From Candidatus Saccharimonadota bacterium (GTDB lineage: Bacteria; Patescibacteriota; Saccharimonadia; Saccharimonadales; Saccharimonadaceae): DNA of 64,000 bases. The notes under the pieces are model-generated. The model made no database searches and was not told the DNA's origin. It saw nothing but the letters and a program-made list of their open reading frames with translations. A program made the position numbers and the translations under genes. Shown piece after piece: positions 12,304-19,766 of the stretch. The stretch is taken from contig CAJPQK010000001.1 in NCBI GenBank assembly GCA_905372835.1, forward strand, positions 1 to 64,000. Direction: 5' to 3'. Each line of letters begins with the position of its first letter. The first letter of the stretch is position 1.

Positions 12304-12338
12304 ACACCTTCATCGTCCATTCAGGTGTAGTTTTTTTT
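12304..12338 (+). terminator. Rho-independent terminator, plus strand
   Basis: ACACCT/AGGTGT stem with a 13-nt loop, followed by AG and eight T residues. No coding gene lies immediately upstream, so it implies an unannotated plus-strand transcript ending here. Confidence 0.6.
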
Positions 12339-12363
12339 ACTCACTAAATCTCTTGCAAATATG

Positions 12364-12392
12364 TTGACATAACCGTTTTCATGAATTATTAT
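12364..12392 (+). promoter_or_regulatory. Strong promoter of a small RNA
   Basis: Perfect -35 TTGACA (12364-12369), 17-nt spacer, -10 TATTAT (12387-12392). It is not followed by any start codon with an open frame, but by a short region ending in a terminator. Confidence 0.7.
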
Positions 12393-12398
12393 AGGGGT

Positions 12399-12511
12399 AG
12401 CTTCTGAATAAAAAAGTTGTACAGACTAATAATAGAAGCCAAAAATAAACAGATCATCAAAAACTCCACTTTTTGAAAACGACCACTACTCGCAGGTGGT
12501 TGTTTTCTTAT
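12399..12511 (+). ncRNA. Candidate ~110-nt small RNA
   Basis: Bounded by a consensus promoter (12364-12392) and a terminator hairpin (AACGACCAC/GTGGTTGTT, about 12479-12505) followed by TTTTCTTAT. Internal pairing: GCTTCT (12400-12405) with AGAAGC (12434-12439), and an AAAAAGT/ACTTTTT alternative. No open frame of note. Antiparallel and adjacent to ssrA. Family unknown. Confidence 0.6.
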
Positions 12512-12529
12512 ACGAAAGTTTTTCATAAC

Positions 12530-12552
12530 AAAAAATCAGCCTAATGGCTGAT
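12530..12552 (-). terminator. Terminator of ssrA
   Basis: Minus strand: ATCAGCC, loop ATTA, GGCTGAT, then a T run (12530-12534). It lies 15 nt past the CCA end of the tmRNA. Confidence 0.8.
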
Positions 12553-12567
12553 GTTAGTTGAGCTGTT

Positions 12568-12953
12568 TGGTGGAGCTGCCGGGTACTGCCCCCGGGTCCA
12601 ATTGGTATCATAAATATTCGTCTACAAACATAGGATCATTTACAGTTTTATAACGTAGCTTGGATAATAAACGAACCAAAAAAACCGAGCTTGTTACGTG
12701 GTAAAAGTCCCATGTATCTGCCACTTCCAAATACATAGCGAGCAACATAAATTCTGACACCTCAAATCGTATCATGTTGCCTATACGAAGAGATGGCTAT
12801 AGATTAAGCTACAGCTGGCGCAAAGGCTGGAGCCTTGAATAGGCTAGCTACTTTGCTTGCAAAGTTTTTTGCATTTAACAATATGCGTATCGTGCATGTT
12901 CGGTTTGCAGAATATTTTGATAAAGTCCAACTGTCGAACGCTATTTCAGCCCC
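12568..12953 (-). ncRNA. ssrA: tmRNA (one-piece)
   Basis: 386 nt. The 5' GGGGCTG pairs with 3' CAGCTCC, followed by discriminator A and encoded CCA. The 5' domain has the usual GCGTTCGACA segment. The tag frame runs 12872 to 12804: GCA resume codon, 22 codons beginning AKNFASKV and ending APAVA, then TAA. It rescues stalled ribosomes with SmpB and marks products for proteolysis. The T-arm is odd: stem CCGGG/CCCGG encloses GGCAGTA, not the usual TTCRANY. This 3' end resembles, from memory, that of two-piece alphaproteobacterial tmRNAs, although this gene is not permuted. Confidence 0.93.
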
Positions 12954-12965
12954 ACAATCATATAC

Positions 12966-12994
12966 AGTATACCACCTCACCTTTAAAAACCAAA
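12966..12994 (-). promoter_or_regulatory. ssrA promoter
   Basis: Minus strand -10 TATACT (12966-12971), with a weak -35 TTTGGT (12989-12994) at 17 nt. The start near 12959 leaves ~6 nt for RNase P to remove. It abuts the divergent comM start. Confidence 0.55.
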
Positions 12995-13018
12995 TAAATT
13001 ATGGTTAACTGTAGATAT

Positions 13019-14539
13019 ATGACGGTAAGCAAGATACTCTCTGCAACACCATGTGGGTTTCAAGGCCAATTGATTGAAATCGAGGGAGATTTATCAAAAG
13101 GCCTGCCAAGTATCCAAATTGTCGGCTTGGGAAATAAGGCGATCGACGAAGCAAAGGACCGAGTCCGAAGTGCTATCAAAAACTCTCTACTTGAGTTTCC
13201 AAAGGGCAAAATTGTCATCAACCTGGCGCCAGCTGAACTACCAAAAGATGGTACCCAGTTTGATCTGCCGATTGCATTGTCAATATTACAACTGAACAAT
13301 CTCCTTTCGCAAGAAGCTGTCAGCGACGCGCTCTTTGCTGGAGAACTAGCCTTGGATGGTTCCATTAGACCCATCCAGTCAGCTATTACTATTGCCGAAG
13401 TTGCTAAGAAGAATAATATTACAACTATTTACATCCCAGCTGATAACACGGAACAAGCCCTATTGCTGAAAGACATTACTGTTATTCCTATCAAAAGCTT
13501 GCGCCAATTATTCCTGCATTTGAAAAAGGAATGTCTTATATCACCTGCTGTCAAAAAAACTACACCTGATGTTACAGATGTAATAGACACTCCAATAGAC
13601 ACGATCATCGGACAAGAGCAAGCTAAACGAGCCATCAGTATTGCAGTAGCAGGAAGACATAATTTACTATTCTCAGGACCCCCCGGGTCTGGTAAAAGCA
13701 TGTTAGCAAAGGCTTGTGCCGGACTATTACCCCCTCTAAAGGGTCAAGAAATAATAGACGTTACCAAATTGCATAGCATTGGTAACCCGGACTTAACAGA
13801 CGATATAGTCTCATCCAGACCATTTCGTGCACCACACCATACAGCGAGCAGGGCCTCTATCATAGGCGGAGGCCCTAAGGCACGGCCAGGAGAAATAAGT
13901 CTGGCGCATAATGGAGTCTTATTCTTGGACGAAATCTTAGAGTACCCACGATCAGTCTTGGAAGCGTTACGCCAACCCTTGGAAGACCACACTATAACCA
14001 TCAGCCGAGCTAACCAAAAATACAAATACCCTGCGAGTTTTTTACTAGTTGCCACTATGAATCCTTGTCCTTGCGGATATTACGGAGATACTGAAAAAAG
14101 CTGTACCTGCACATCTTCTCAAATCCTTAATTACCAAAAACGGCTATCAGGACCACTCCTTGATCGCATAGATATGACAGTAAATGTTAGTCGTGTAAAT
14201 CATGAGATACTCCTTCAAAATAAGCCGTTGAATAATTCACAACATTTAAAAATAACAGAGGTTATCCAGCAAGCGTTGCGTTTTCAACAACAGCGTTTTA
14301 ACAGCAATGAAAAACACAACGGATCACTGAAAAGCTCTGAGGTTGACCACTATGCTCGTCTCTCTACTGACGCAAAAGACCTCCTCATTAAAGCAGCAAA
14401 GAGTTTAGACCTTAGTACACGAAGTTACTTCAAAGTCATAAGAGTAGCTCGAACCATCGCAGACCTAGAGGCGTCCGATGTAATTGAAACACCCCATATC
14501 GCCGAAAGCTTGCAATACCGACAAGTTCAACATTCATAG
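13019..14539 (+). CDS. comM: ComM/YifB-family Mg-chelatase-like AAA+ ATPase
   Basis: 506 aa from ATG 13019 (MTVSKILSATP, the usual family N-terminus); ATG 13001 would add six residues. Family members promote branch migration during integration of transforming DNA. Seen: an N-terminal ChlI-like domain (~1-170), Walker A GPPGSGKS near residue 219, Walker B FLDEILE, a Cys cluster PCPCGYYG ... CTC near residues 347-362, and a C-terminal Mg-chelatase C domain. With the T4P locus in the same window it fits natural competence, an inference. No clear SD. Confidence 0.93.
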   Translation: MTVSKILSATPCGFQGQLIEIEGDLSKGLPSIQIVGLGNKAIDEAKDRVRSAIKNSLLEFPKGKIVINLAPAELPKDGTQFDLPIALSILQLNNLLSQEAVSDALFAGELALDGSIRPIQSAITIAEVAKKNNITTIYIPADNTEQALLLKDITVIPIKSLRQLFLHLKKECLISPAVKKTTPDVTDVIDTPIDTIIGQEQAKRAISIAVAGRHNLLFSGPPGSGKSMLAKACAGLLPPLKGQEIIDVTKLHSIGNPDLTDDIVSSRPFRAPHHTASRASIIGGGPKARPGEISLAHNGVLFLDEILEYPRSVLEALRQPLEDHTITISRANQKYKYPASFLLVATMNPCPCGYYGDTEKSCTCTSSQILNYQKRLSGPLLDRIDMTVNVSRVNHEILLQNKPLNNSQHLKITEVIQQALRFQQQRFNSNEKHNGSLKSSEVDHYARLSTDAKDLLIKAAKSLDLSTRSYFKVIRVARTIADLEASDVIETPHIAESLQYRQVQHS

Positions 14540-14543
14540 ATCC

Positions 14544-14572
14544 TTGAAATACGCGTCCTTATCTGTTAGAAT
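14544..14572 (+). promoter_or_regulatory. infC-rpmI-rplT promoter
   Basis: TTGAAA (14544-14549), 17-nt spacer, TAGAAT (14567-14572). The leader of ~42 nt contains a strong SD before the AUU start of infC. Confidence 0.7.
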
Positions 14573-14620
14573 TGATTTTGGAATTAATCTAACGATTCAC
14601 TTTACAAAGGAGAGCTAACG

Positions 14621-15127
14621 ATTAATAAAACAATTCGTACCAACGGAGCCATCCGTGCTCGCGAACTACGCGTTATTGGTTCAGACGGTGAGCAGTTAGG
14701 AGTAATGTCACTCCGTGACGCACTAGCAGCGGCGGAAGAAGCGGGATTAGATCTCGTGGAAATATCGCCTAACGCTAATCCACCTGTGGCTAAAATCGTC
14801 AACTGGGGTAAATACCAGTACCAGAAGATGAAGGATCAGCAGCGCAATCGCAAACTAGCTAAAGCCAGTGACCTGAAGCAAATGCGTTTTGGTCTCAAGA
14901 TAGGCCAAGGCGACTTGGAAGTAAAACTTCGTAAAGTCCGTAAATTCCTAGAAGAAGGACACAAAGTTCGCATCCAGGTAATGTATAAAGGTCGCGAAAT
15001 GGCACATAAAGAGATTGGTTACGAGTTGATTGAAAAAATCACTGCCCTACTTGAAGAAGTCGCAATCGTAGAACAAAAACCTCAGATGGCAGGTCGCAAT
15101 CTGAGCGTAGTAATAAGGAGTAAGTAA
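14621..15127 (+). CDS. infC: Translation initiation factor IF-3 (AUU start)
   Basis: 168 aa when begun at ATT 14621, preceded by SD AAGGAG at 8-nt spacing. The first ATG (14705) would delete the conserved N-terminus INKTIRTNGAIRARELRVI, so the AUU start is far better. IF-3 binds the 30S subunit and checks the start codon; its own AUU start gives known autorepression in E. coli. Seen: N domain, linker rich in K/Q/R (~65-85), and C domain with FGLKIGQGD and VMYKGREM. The stop TAA overlaps the rpmI ATG (TAATG). Confidence 0.95.
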   Translation: MNKTIRTNGAIRARELRVIGSDGEQLGVMSLRDALAAAEEAGLDLVEISPNANPPVAKIVNWGKYQYQKMKDQQRNRKLAKASDLKQMRFGLKIGQGDLEVKLRKVRKFLEEGHKVRIQVMYKGREMAHKEIGYELIEKITALLEEVAIVEQKPQMAGRNLSVVIRSK

Positions 15128-15321
15128 TGCCAAAACTAAAGACCCACAAGGGCACTGCTAAGCGCATTAAGCTAACCAGTACCGGCAAACTAACCCGCCA
15201 ACGTGCATTTGGCGGTCACCTCTTGGCTAAGAAGTCTAAGAGCCGTAAACGTGCCATTAACACAACAGCAACCGTAAAAGGCTCTATGGCCAAAAACGCT
15301 CGTCGAGCAATGGGAGTGTAG
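15127..15321 (+). CDS. rpmI: 50S ribosomal protein L35
   Basis: 64 aa, basic, typical L35: [15 protein letters not shown] at the start and [10 protein letters not shown] in the middle. A 1-nt overlap with infC indicates translational coupling. Second gene of the conserved infC-rpmI-rplT operon. Confidence 0.96.
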   Translation: MPKLKTHKGTAKRIKLTSTGKLTRQRAFGGHLLAKKSKSRKRAINTTATVKGSMAKNARRAMGV

Positions 15322-15325
15322 TATC

Positions 15326-15670
15326 ATGCGAGTAAAACGAGGCGTTTCAGCACATGCAAAGCACAAAAAGATTCTCAAAGCTGCTAAAGGAATGCAGCAT
15401 AACCGTACACGCAGTTTTCGTTTAGCAAAACAAGGTGTTATTCGCGCCTTGCAATATGCTTATCGTGACCGTCGCAATAAAAAACGTGACTTGCGAGCAT
15501 TGTGGATTACTCGTATTAACGCAGCTGCTCGACAAGAAGGCACCACTTACGGTAAGTTGATTGCCGGTATGAAAGCTCATAATATTGATGTTAATCGCAA
15601 AATATTAGCAGAAATAGCCGTGAACGATCCTGTAGCATTCAAAAAGATCGTTGAAGCAGCTACAAAATAG
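15326..15670 (+). CDS. rplT: 50S ribosomal protein L20
   Basis: 114 aa, full length. Signature residues include [15 protein letters not shown] and [22 protein letters not shown]20 is an early 23S-binding assembly protein and in several bacteria represses its own operon. It follows rpmI by 4 nt and ends at the shared terminator 15687-15731. Confidence 0.97.
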   Translation: MRVKRGVSAHAKHKKILKAAKGMQHNRTRSFRLAKQGVIRALQYAYRDRRNKKRDLRALWITRINAAARQEGTTYGKLIAGMKAHNIDVNRKILAEIAVNDPVAFKKIVEAATK

Positions 15671-15686
15671 ACCAGAGTCTACAAGA

Positions 15687-15731
15687 GTATACTAAAAATT
15701 CCTCCATCAATAGGAGGAATTTTTAGTATAC
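15687..15731. terminator. Bidirectional terminator between rplT and rnpB
   Basis: Perfect 19-bp inverted repeat (arms 15687-15705 and 15713-15731) with a 7-nt loop; the arms carry A/T runs, giving a T tract on either strand. Confidence 0.85.
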
Positions 15732-16058
15732 AGTCCACCGATAAGCCGGGTTCTGTCGTGGGCAATCATCTATCTAGTTCATTTGTTGCCAAATGAATCA
15801 AGCGGTTCTCGACCTACAGGCGGACACCCGAAATGTAGATCTCCTTGCAACCGACAGGGTTTACCTCCTTACTATGTCGCCATAGTAAGCTGTAAGCTCT
15901 TACCTTACTCGTTTCACCTTTTCCCATAGCTATGGGTAGTTTTGTTTCTGTGGCACTTTCCCTAGGGTCACCCCTGGTCGCCGTTAGCGACTGTCGTGTC
16001 CTTTGTTGCCCGGACTTTCCTCTTGACAGAAATCAAGCGATTGCCTAGTGAACTGCTG
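15731..16058 (-). ncRNA. rnpB: RNase P RNA
   Basis: Catalytic RNA that matures tRNA 5' ends. Minus strand carries the universal GAGGAAAGTCCGGGC near its 5' end (16008-16022), AGGGAAAGTGCCACAGAAAC in the middle, and ACAGAACCCGGCTTATCGG near its 3' end (15739-15757). P1 is AGTTCAC (16048-16054) with GTGGACT (15732-15738). A -10 TATAAT at 16065-16070 places the 5' end near 16058; the ends are approximate. Confidence 0.95.
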
Positions 16059-16120
16059 TATTTGATTATATATGCTCTGTAATTATTCGTCTACCCGCCA
16101 CAGCCAATAAACGGGCAAAC

Positions 16121-16267
16121 AAAAAGCCCCAAGAGTCATGAACGCTTGATATTCCCCGCATAAAGCAAGGTGGGTGCTCGCAATATACCACCACGGTGAT
16201 ATACCATATAAAGCTCCCTATCATATGATGTTAGGAAAATCATATGCGCCCATAGACTCAAGGGACT
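16121..16267 (-). ncRNA. ssrS: 6S-like RNA candidate
   Basis: Between the M50 gene and rnpB. A TATAAT at 16274-16279 predicts a 5' end at ~16267. The ends pair (CCC-TT-GAGTC with GACTC-TT-GGG) and are followed by a T5 tract. Inside are an 8-bp hairpin CATATGAT/ATCATATG, a long hairpin closed by GGGAGCT/AGCACCC, and a 3' single-stranded region. Closing stem, bubble with side hairpin and terminal stem-loop match 6S RNA architecture, and GAGCACCCACC resembles the 3' bubble side of some 6S RNAs (memory, not search). 6S RNA sequesters RNA polymerase. Another RNA class is possible. Confidence 0.5.
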
Positions 16268-16274
16268 ACTTATA

Positions 16275-16919
16275 TTATACACTAAAAATCAAAATAAATA
16301 ACTGAAGTGTGTGTATAATCAGCCAATTCATGCATAGAGATATAAATGGCGAACCAACCATAACAAGAGCCATAATAATGACAAGCCCATATTGCTCAAC
16401 CTGTCTCATGAAATTTCTTACAAAATCCGGAGCCAATGCATAGAGTACTCTAGATCCGTCAAGCGGCGGTATAGGAATCATATTGAAAGCAAAAAAGCCC
16501 AGATTAACAAACACAAAAGCCTGGAGAGTGACACCAATAAATGATGGAGAAAAGCCAAATTTATCTACAAAACCCAAACTCACGCCAATACCAAAAAAGG
16601 TGAATGCCAGTACTAGGTTAGTCAGAGGTCCGACGATTGCCACCAGGGCAACACCCCACTCCCCAAACCGCACCTTATGCGGGTTAAATGGCACCGGTTT
16701 AGCTCCACCAAATACTGGAGCGCCCAACACTAGTAATGTTAGCGGTAGCAGGATAGTTAAAAATGGGTCAATATGTCTTATAGGGTTAAGAGACAACCTT
16801 CCTTCTGCTTTAGCAGTCTGATCACCCAAAAAATATCCCATAAAAGCGTGCATCGCCTCATGAATAGTCATTGATACCAGAATCACTAACAATGTAATTA
16901 TCACTACCGTAAAGTTCAT
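16275..16919 (-). CDS. Site-2 protease family membrane protein (M50)
   Basis: 214 aa from ATG 16919. Intramembrane zinc metalloprotease: HEAMH at residues 20-24 in the first helix and PIPPLDGSRVL near residue 153 supply the metal ligands. Five to six membrane segments and no PDZ domain, as in the short YwhC-type subfamily. The start is chosen because TATAAT (16927-16932) lies 7 nt upstream; the earlier ATG (16928) overlaps the -10. Substrate unknown. Its 3' end carries the promoter of the 6S-like RNA. Confidence 0.9.
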   Translation of the reverse strand: MNFTVVIITLLVILVSMTIHEAMHAFMGYFLGDQTAKAEGRLSLNPIRHIDPFLTILLPLTLLVLGAPVFGGAKPVPFNPHKVRFGEWGVALVAIVGPLTNLVLAFTFFGIGVSLGFVDKFGFSPSFIGVTLQAFVFVNLGFFAFNMIPIPPLDGSRVLYALAPDFVRNFMRQVEQYGLVIIMALVMVGSPFISLCMNWLIIHTLQLFILIFSV

Positions 16920-16937
16920 ATATTTCATTATATCATC

Positions 16938-16966
16938 TTGACTATTTTGTGATATACCGTTACAAT
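16938..16966 (+). promoter_or_regulatory. rpmB promoter
   Basis: TTGACT (16938-16943), 17-nt spacer, TACAAT (16961-16966). It diverges from the M50 promoter only a few bases away. Confidence 0.7.
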
Positions 16967-17001
16967 ATTAGGGATTGTTTAATAAATTAGAGAGGTTGGA
17001 A

Positions 17002-17214
17002 ATGGCATCACGATGCGAACTAACCGGCAAAGGCAAGCAGTACGGCCATAACGTGAGCTTCTCACTGCGACGTACAAAGCGAGTTTTTAAGCCGAATCTA
17101 CAAAAAAAGACCTTTACGGTCGGTGGCCAAAAAGTCACAATGGTACTTAGCACTCAAGCAATTCGCACTCTTCGAAAAAAAGGAATTCTGCAGAGCGCAG
17201 CAAAAGCTAAATAA
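17002..17214 (+). CDS. rpmB: 50S ribosomal protein L28
   Basis: 70 aa starting MASRCELTGKG, the canonical L28 N-terminus, with SD GAGAGG at 6 nt. An ATG 27 nt upstream is in frame but lacks an SD. The second half RRTKRVFKPNLQKK is typical. Monocistronic, ending at the hairpin 17215-17248. Confidence 0.95.
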   Translation: MASRCELTGKGKQYGHNVSFSLRRTKRVFKPNLQKKTFTVGGQKVTMVLSTQAIRTLRKKGILQSAAKAK

Positions 17215-17248
17215 TTAAAATATCCTCCGTTAGTGGAGGATATTTTAA
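17215..17248. terminator. Bidirectional terminator after rpmB
   Basis: 14-bp perfect stem (17215-17228 with 17235-17248) and 6-nt loop; A/T-rich outer arms give T tracts on both strands. Shared by rpmB and the MBL-fold gene. Confidence 0.85.
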
Positions 17249-17266
17249 TTTAGCTATTTAGTTATC

Positions 17267-17899
17267 CTAGCTACGATCAACCTTAACTACTGTCAGCTGC
17301 TCAGGTAAAGCTTCTGCAGATTTAACCTTCCACTTGGTACCAGCATCTATACCGGAAGCGCCCACTTCTTTTAAGAATGTATCTAATATATCCTGTGGTA
17401 CTTCGTATGCTAATTCTGAATCTGAGTAATGAACCGGTATGACAACTCGAGGATCAATCTGTTTAACAATTACCGCAGCTGCTGTAGCGTCCAGGGTGTA
17501 CCCACCACCACCAACAGGCAGCACAACAATATCAGTAACTCCGATTTGCTCCAATTGTTCCTCACTCAATTTTGGATCAATATTACCCAGTACAGCTATC
17601 CTTACTCCACCTATCAAAAGCTTATATATCGTACTATTGTTCCCTTCCGTATCAATGTGCCGCCGGGCTGGAAAACCAGCTAACCCGACGTCTGCCACCT
17701 CATACTCACCAGGACCATTAAATTTCACCCGAGGATTACCGACTGTTGATGCAAATCGGTCTTCAGTAAGCACCTCAACTGCACCTTCAACAGACAAGTC
17801 CTTCTTACCAACCAATGATAACGTTGGGTCAAACACAACTTTTACGTTTTTTGTTGTAAAAACAACAGCATTAGCACCCTTATACTCTATGTCAAACAT
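17267..17899 (-). CDS. MBL-fold protein without the HxHxDH motif
   Basis: 210 aa, COG2220-like small metallo-beta-lactamase fold: FDIEYKGANAVVF start, GPGEYEV near residue 66, and a late VIPVHYSD. The classic HxHxDH metal motif is absent; the equivalent segment reads GNIDPKLSEEQ, so hydrolytic activity is doubtful. SD AAGGAGACA precedes the ATG. Downstream of a wHTH regulator by 9 nt, hence probably one operon. Function unknown. Confidence 0.75.
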   Translation of the reverse strand: MFDIEYKGANAVVFTTKNVKVVFDPTLSLVGKKDLSVEGAVEVLTEDRFASTVGNPRVKFNGPGEYEVADVGLAGFPARRHIDTEGNNSTIYKLLIGGVRIAVLGNIDPKLSEEQLEQIGVTDIVVLPVGGGGYTLDATAAAVIVKQIDPRVVIPVHYSDSELAYEVPQDILDTFLKEVGASGIDAGTKWKVKSAEALPEQLTVVKVDRS

Positions 17900-17908
17900 A
17901 TTGTCTCC

Positions 17909-18499
17909 TTATTTTAATATTCTATCGACATCAACCAACACTGAATGCTTACCACTCAAAATATCAGTCACAAACCTATCACGAACACTCAACCGATAGT
18001 AAAAATCATCATATGATAATACTGCATAATTAAGGCTCTTCTTTTCCAGTTTTTCAGCTTTATCCATCAACTTTTCCAGCTGAGATTGTACTATCTCACC
18101 GACAACCAACAAATCCACTCGGCTGGCCGAGCCTCTAACCAAAGTTCCCGCCGCTATAGCAAGTCGCAGCCCAGAAAGCTGGCCAACCTTAGCTAACCAA
18201 GTCGTATCCTTTGCTACAGCCTTTGGTTCTTTTGCCTTAGGCGAGTTGTCGGCAAATATCATAGATAAAGCCTCAAAATATTGATACTGCTGATTGACTG
18301 CGTAGTACAGCTTATTGTCAGCATTATCAGACACGATAATACCAACGTTCATCATGTTGGCTAATTCACGCCTCACTGAATTTATCTGCTCGTCAATAAG
18401 ACGCGTAATTTCTCGTACGTAGAATGATTTTCCAGGATTATTTAAGAATAAATGCAGTAGCTTTACTCTTGTTTTTGAACCAAATAATGAATCAATCAT
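17909..18499 (-). CDS. Winged-helix regulator with C-terminal NTase-like domain
   Basis: 196 aa. Residues ~1-75 read as an ArsR/MarR-type winged helix (SKTRVKLLHLFLNNP, REITRLIDEQINSVRRELANM). Residues ~110-196 (GSASRVDLLVVGEI, then a charged helix) resemble a minimal nucleotidyltransferase fold without clear catalytic acids. The pairing is known in archaeal and CPR proteins of unknown role. A TACAAT lies 9 nt before the ATG, so the leader would be very short. Likely controls its own operon with the MBL gene (inference). Confidence 0.7.
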   Translation of the reverse strand: MIDSLFGSKTRVKLLHLFLNNPGKSFYVREITRLIDEQINSVRRELANMMNVGIIVSDNADNKLYYAVNQQYQYFEALSMIFADNSPKAKEPKAVAKDTTWLAKVGQLSGLRLAIAAGTLVRGSASRVDLLVVGEIVQSQLEKLMDKAEKLEKKSLNYAVLSYDDFYYRLSVRDRFVTDILSGKHSVLVDVDRILK

Positions 18500-18514
18500 T
18501 GCACAATAATTGTA

Positions 18515-19396
18515 TCACGGATTAACTAAGCGAGCCAGTATCTGTGATAAATAGTGTTCAGCTGAATATAGGTCACACCACATAATATGAGGGTTGCGCC
18601 TTAGCCAGGTCATTTGGCGCTTAGCTAGTTGCCGATCGCTGGCAATCATCTGCTGCACCATTGTACTGTAGTCAATTTTACCACGTATATATTGGTTTAT
18701 TATAGGGTAGACATTGCCCGTCATTGCTTCACTGCGCCAGCCATACTTATTACCCAAATATGTTGCTTCATCTACAACATTATTGGTCAATAGTTGTTCA
18801 GTTCTTTGGGTAACTCTGTTAGTTAGTTCATCTCTTTCTGTCGCTATTCCTACAACAATAGTATTTTCTTGTATTGATGCATTTTTTACTACATTTTGAG
18901 TACCACGTTCAATGGCCCGAATTACATAACGTTTATTATATTTATTCTCCGGCAAAGACATGTTGTTATTAACACAATATTTATGTAAGTCTTCTATGCT
19001 CATACCTTCTAGCTGCTGGCGATAACGTCCATCGCTCCTATTCGCAAAACTAAAGTTAAAAATAACCCCATCTACATATAGCCCGGTACCTCCAACCAGA
19101 AATGGTATATTACCACGGTCACGAATCTCTGCAATCTTTCTTGTTGCATATTCCTTAAAATCAGCAGCCGAAAAAAGCTGCCCTGGTTCTACTAAATCAA
19201 GTCCCCAGTGAGCCACTCCTTGCCCCTCCATGAGAGTTGGCTTGGCAGTTCCTATGTCCATGTCACGATACACTGTCCTACTATCTGCGCATATAATCTC
19301 ACCGCCAAACTTTTTTGCTAATTTTATCGCCAGTGACGTTTTACCGCTTGCTGTCGGACCAGTAATGACAATCAAGGGTGTTATTTGCTCCATCAT
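18515..19396 (-). CDS. miaA: tRNA dimethylallyltransferase
   Basis: 293 aa. Transfers dimethylallyl to N6 of A37 in tRNAs reading UNN codons. Seen: P-loop GPTASGKT at residues 13-20, the DSRTVYRDMDIGTAKPT substrate segment, GGTGLYVDG near residue 95, and the C-terminal RQMTWLRR motif. ATG 19396 is preferred since it forms an ATGA overlap with the stop of the upstream alkyltransferase-like gene; ATG 19408 would add four residues. Confidence 0.95.
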   Translation of the reverse strand: MMEQITPLIVITGPTASGKTSLAIKLAKKFGGEIICADSRTVYRDMDIGTAKPTLMEGQGVAHWGLDLVEPGQLFSAADFKEYATRKIAEIRDRGNIPFLVGGTGLYVDGVIFNFSFANRSDGRYRQQLEGMSIEDLHKYCVNNNMSLPENKYNKRYVIRAIERGTQNVVKNASIQENTIVVGIATERDELTNRVTQRTEQLLTNNVVDEATYLGNKYGWRSEAMTGNVYPIINQYIRGKIDYSTMVQQMIASDRQLAKRQMTWLRRNPHIMWCDLYSAEHYLSQILARLVNP

Positions 19397-19713
19397 ACTG
19401 GTTTCCATCGCCGTTCCTCAAAATCAATTATTCGCCACTGCGCATCACAAAAAATCCCATCTTGTTCAAGTAGCTGTTTTTGTGCCTCTTGGCCCCCAGG
19501 GAAACCAACAGCCAATCCGCCCTTGGCATTAACTAAGCGATGCCAAGGTAAATCCAAAGCTCCATTATGAGCGATACCTCCAACAATGCGCGCTGCATAT
19601 GGACGCCCAGCCATGGCAGCTAAGTCTCCGTAGGTAGTGACTTTATCATTTGGCAATTGCGCCATCAACTCATAGACTTTATCACGTAAGCTTGTCACTA
19701 CTAGTTCGTCCAA
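19393..19713 (-). CDS. Alkyltransferase-like protein (ATL)
   Basis: 106 aa, DNA-binding domain of the O6-methylguanine methyltransferase family. The acceptor motif PCHR is replaced by PWHR (residues 56-59): Trp in place of the reactive Cys, which is the hallmark of ATL proteins that flag O6-alkylguanine for nucleotide excision repair without removing the alkyl group. The helix-turn-helix TTYGDLAAMAGRP and the RVV-like GG(I)AHN finger region are present. The start is TTG 19713 with GGAG 8 nt upstream. Overlaps miaA by 4 nt. Confidence 0.88.
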   Translation of the reverse strand: MDELVVTSLRDKVYELMAQLPNDKVTTYGDLAAMAGRPYAARIVGGIAHNGALDLPWHRLVNAKGGLAVGFPGGQEAQKQLLEQDGIFCDAQWRIIDFEERRWKPV

Positions 19714-19766
19714 CGCATTACTCCATTGCCATTCAACTTATTATTAAACAGTTACTATACTTTTTA

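Noticed and set aside
12568..12953. Permuted (two-piece) tmRNA suggested by the alphaproteobacteria-like 3' end
   Set aside because: The 5' acceptor strand GGGGCTG and the tag frame lie upstream of the 3' acceptor on the same transcript in normal order, and the ends pair.
16483..16821. 112-codon frame opposite the M50 protease gene
   Set aside because: It is the complement of membrane-helix codons of a gene with intact HExxH and LDG motifs.
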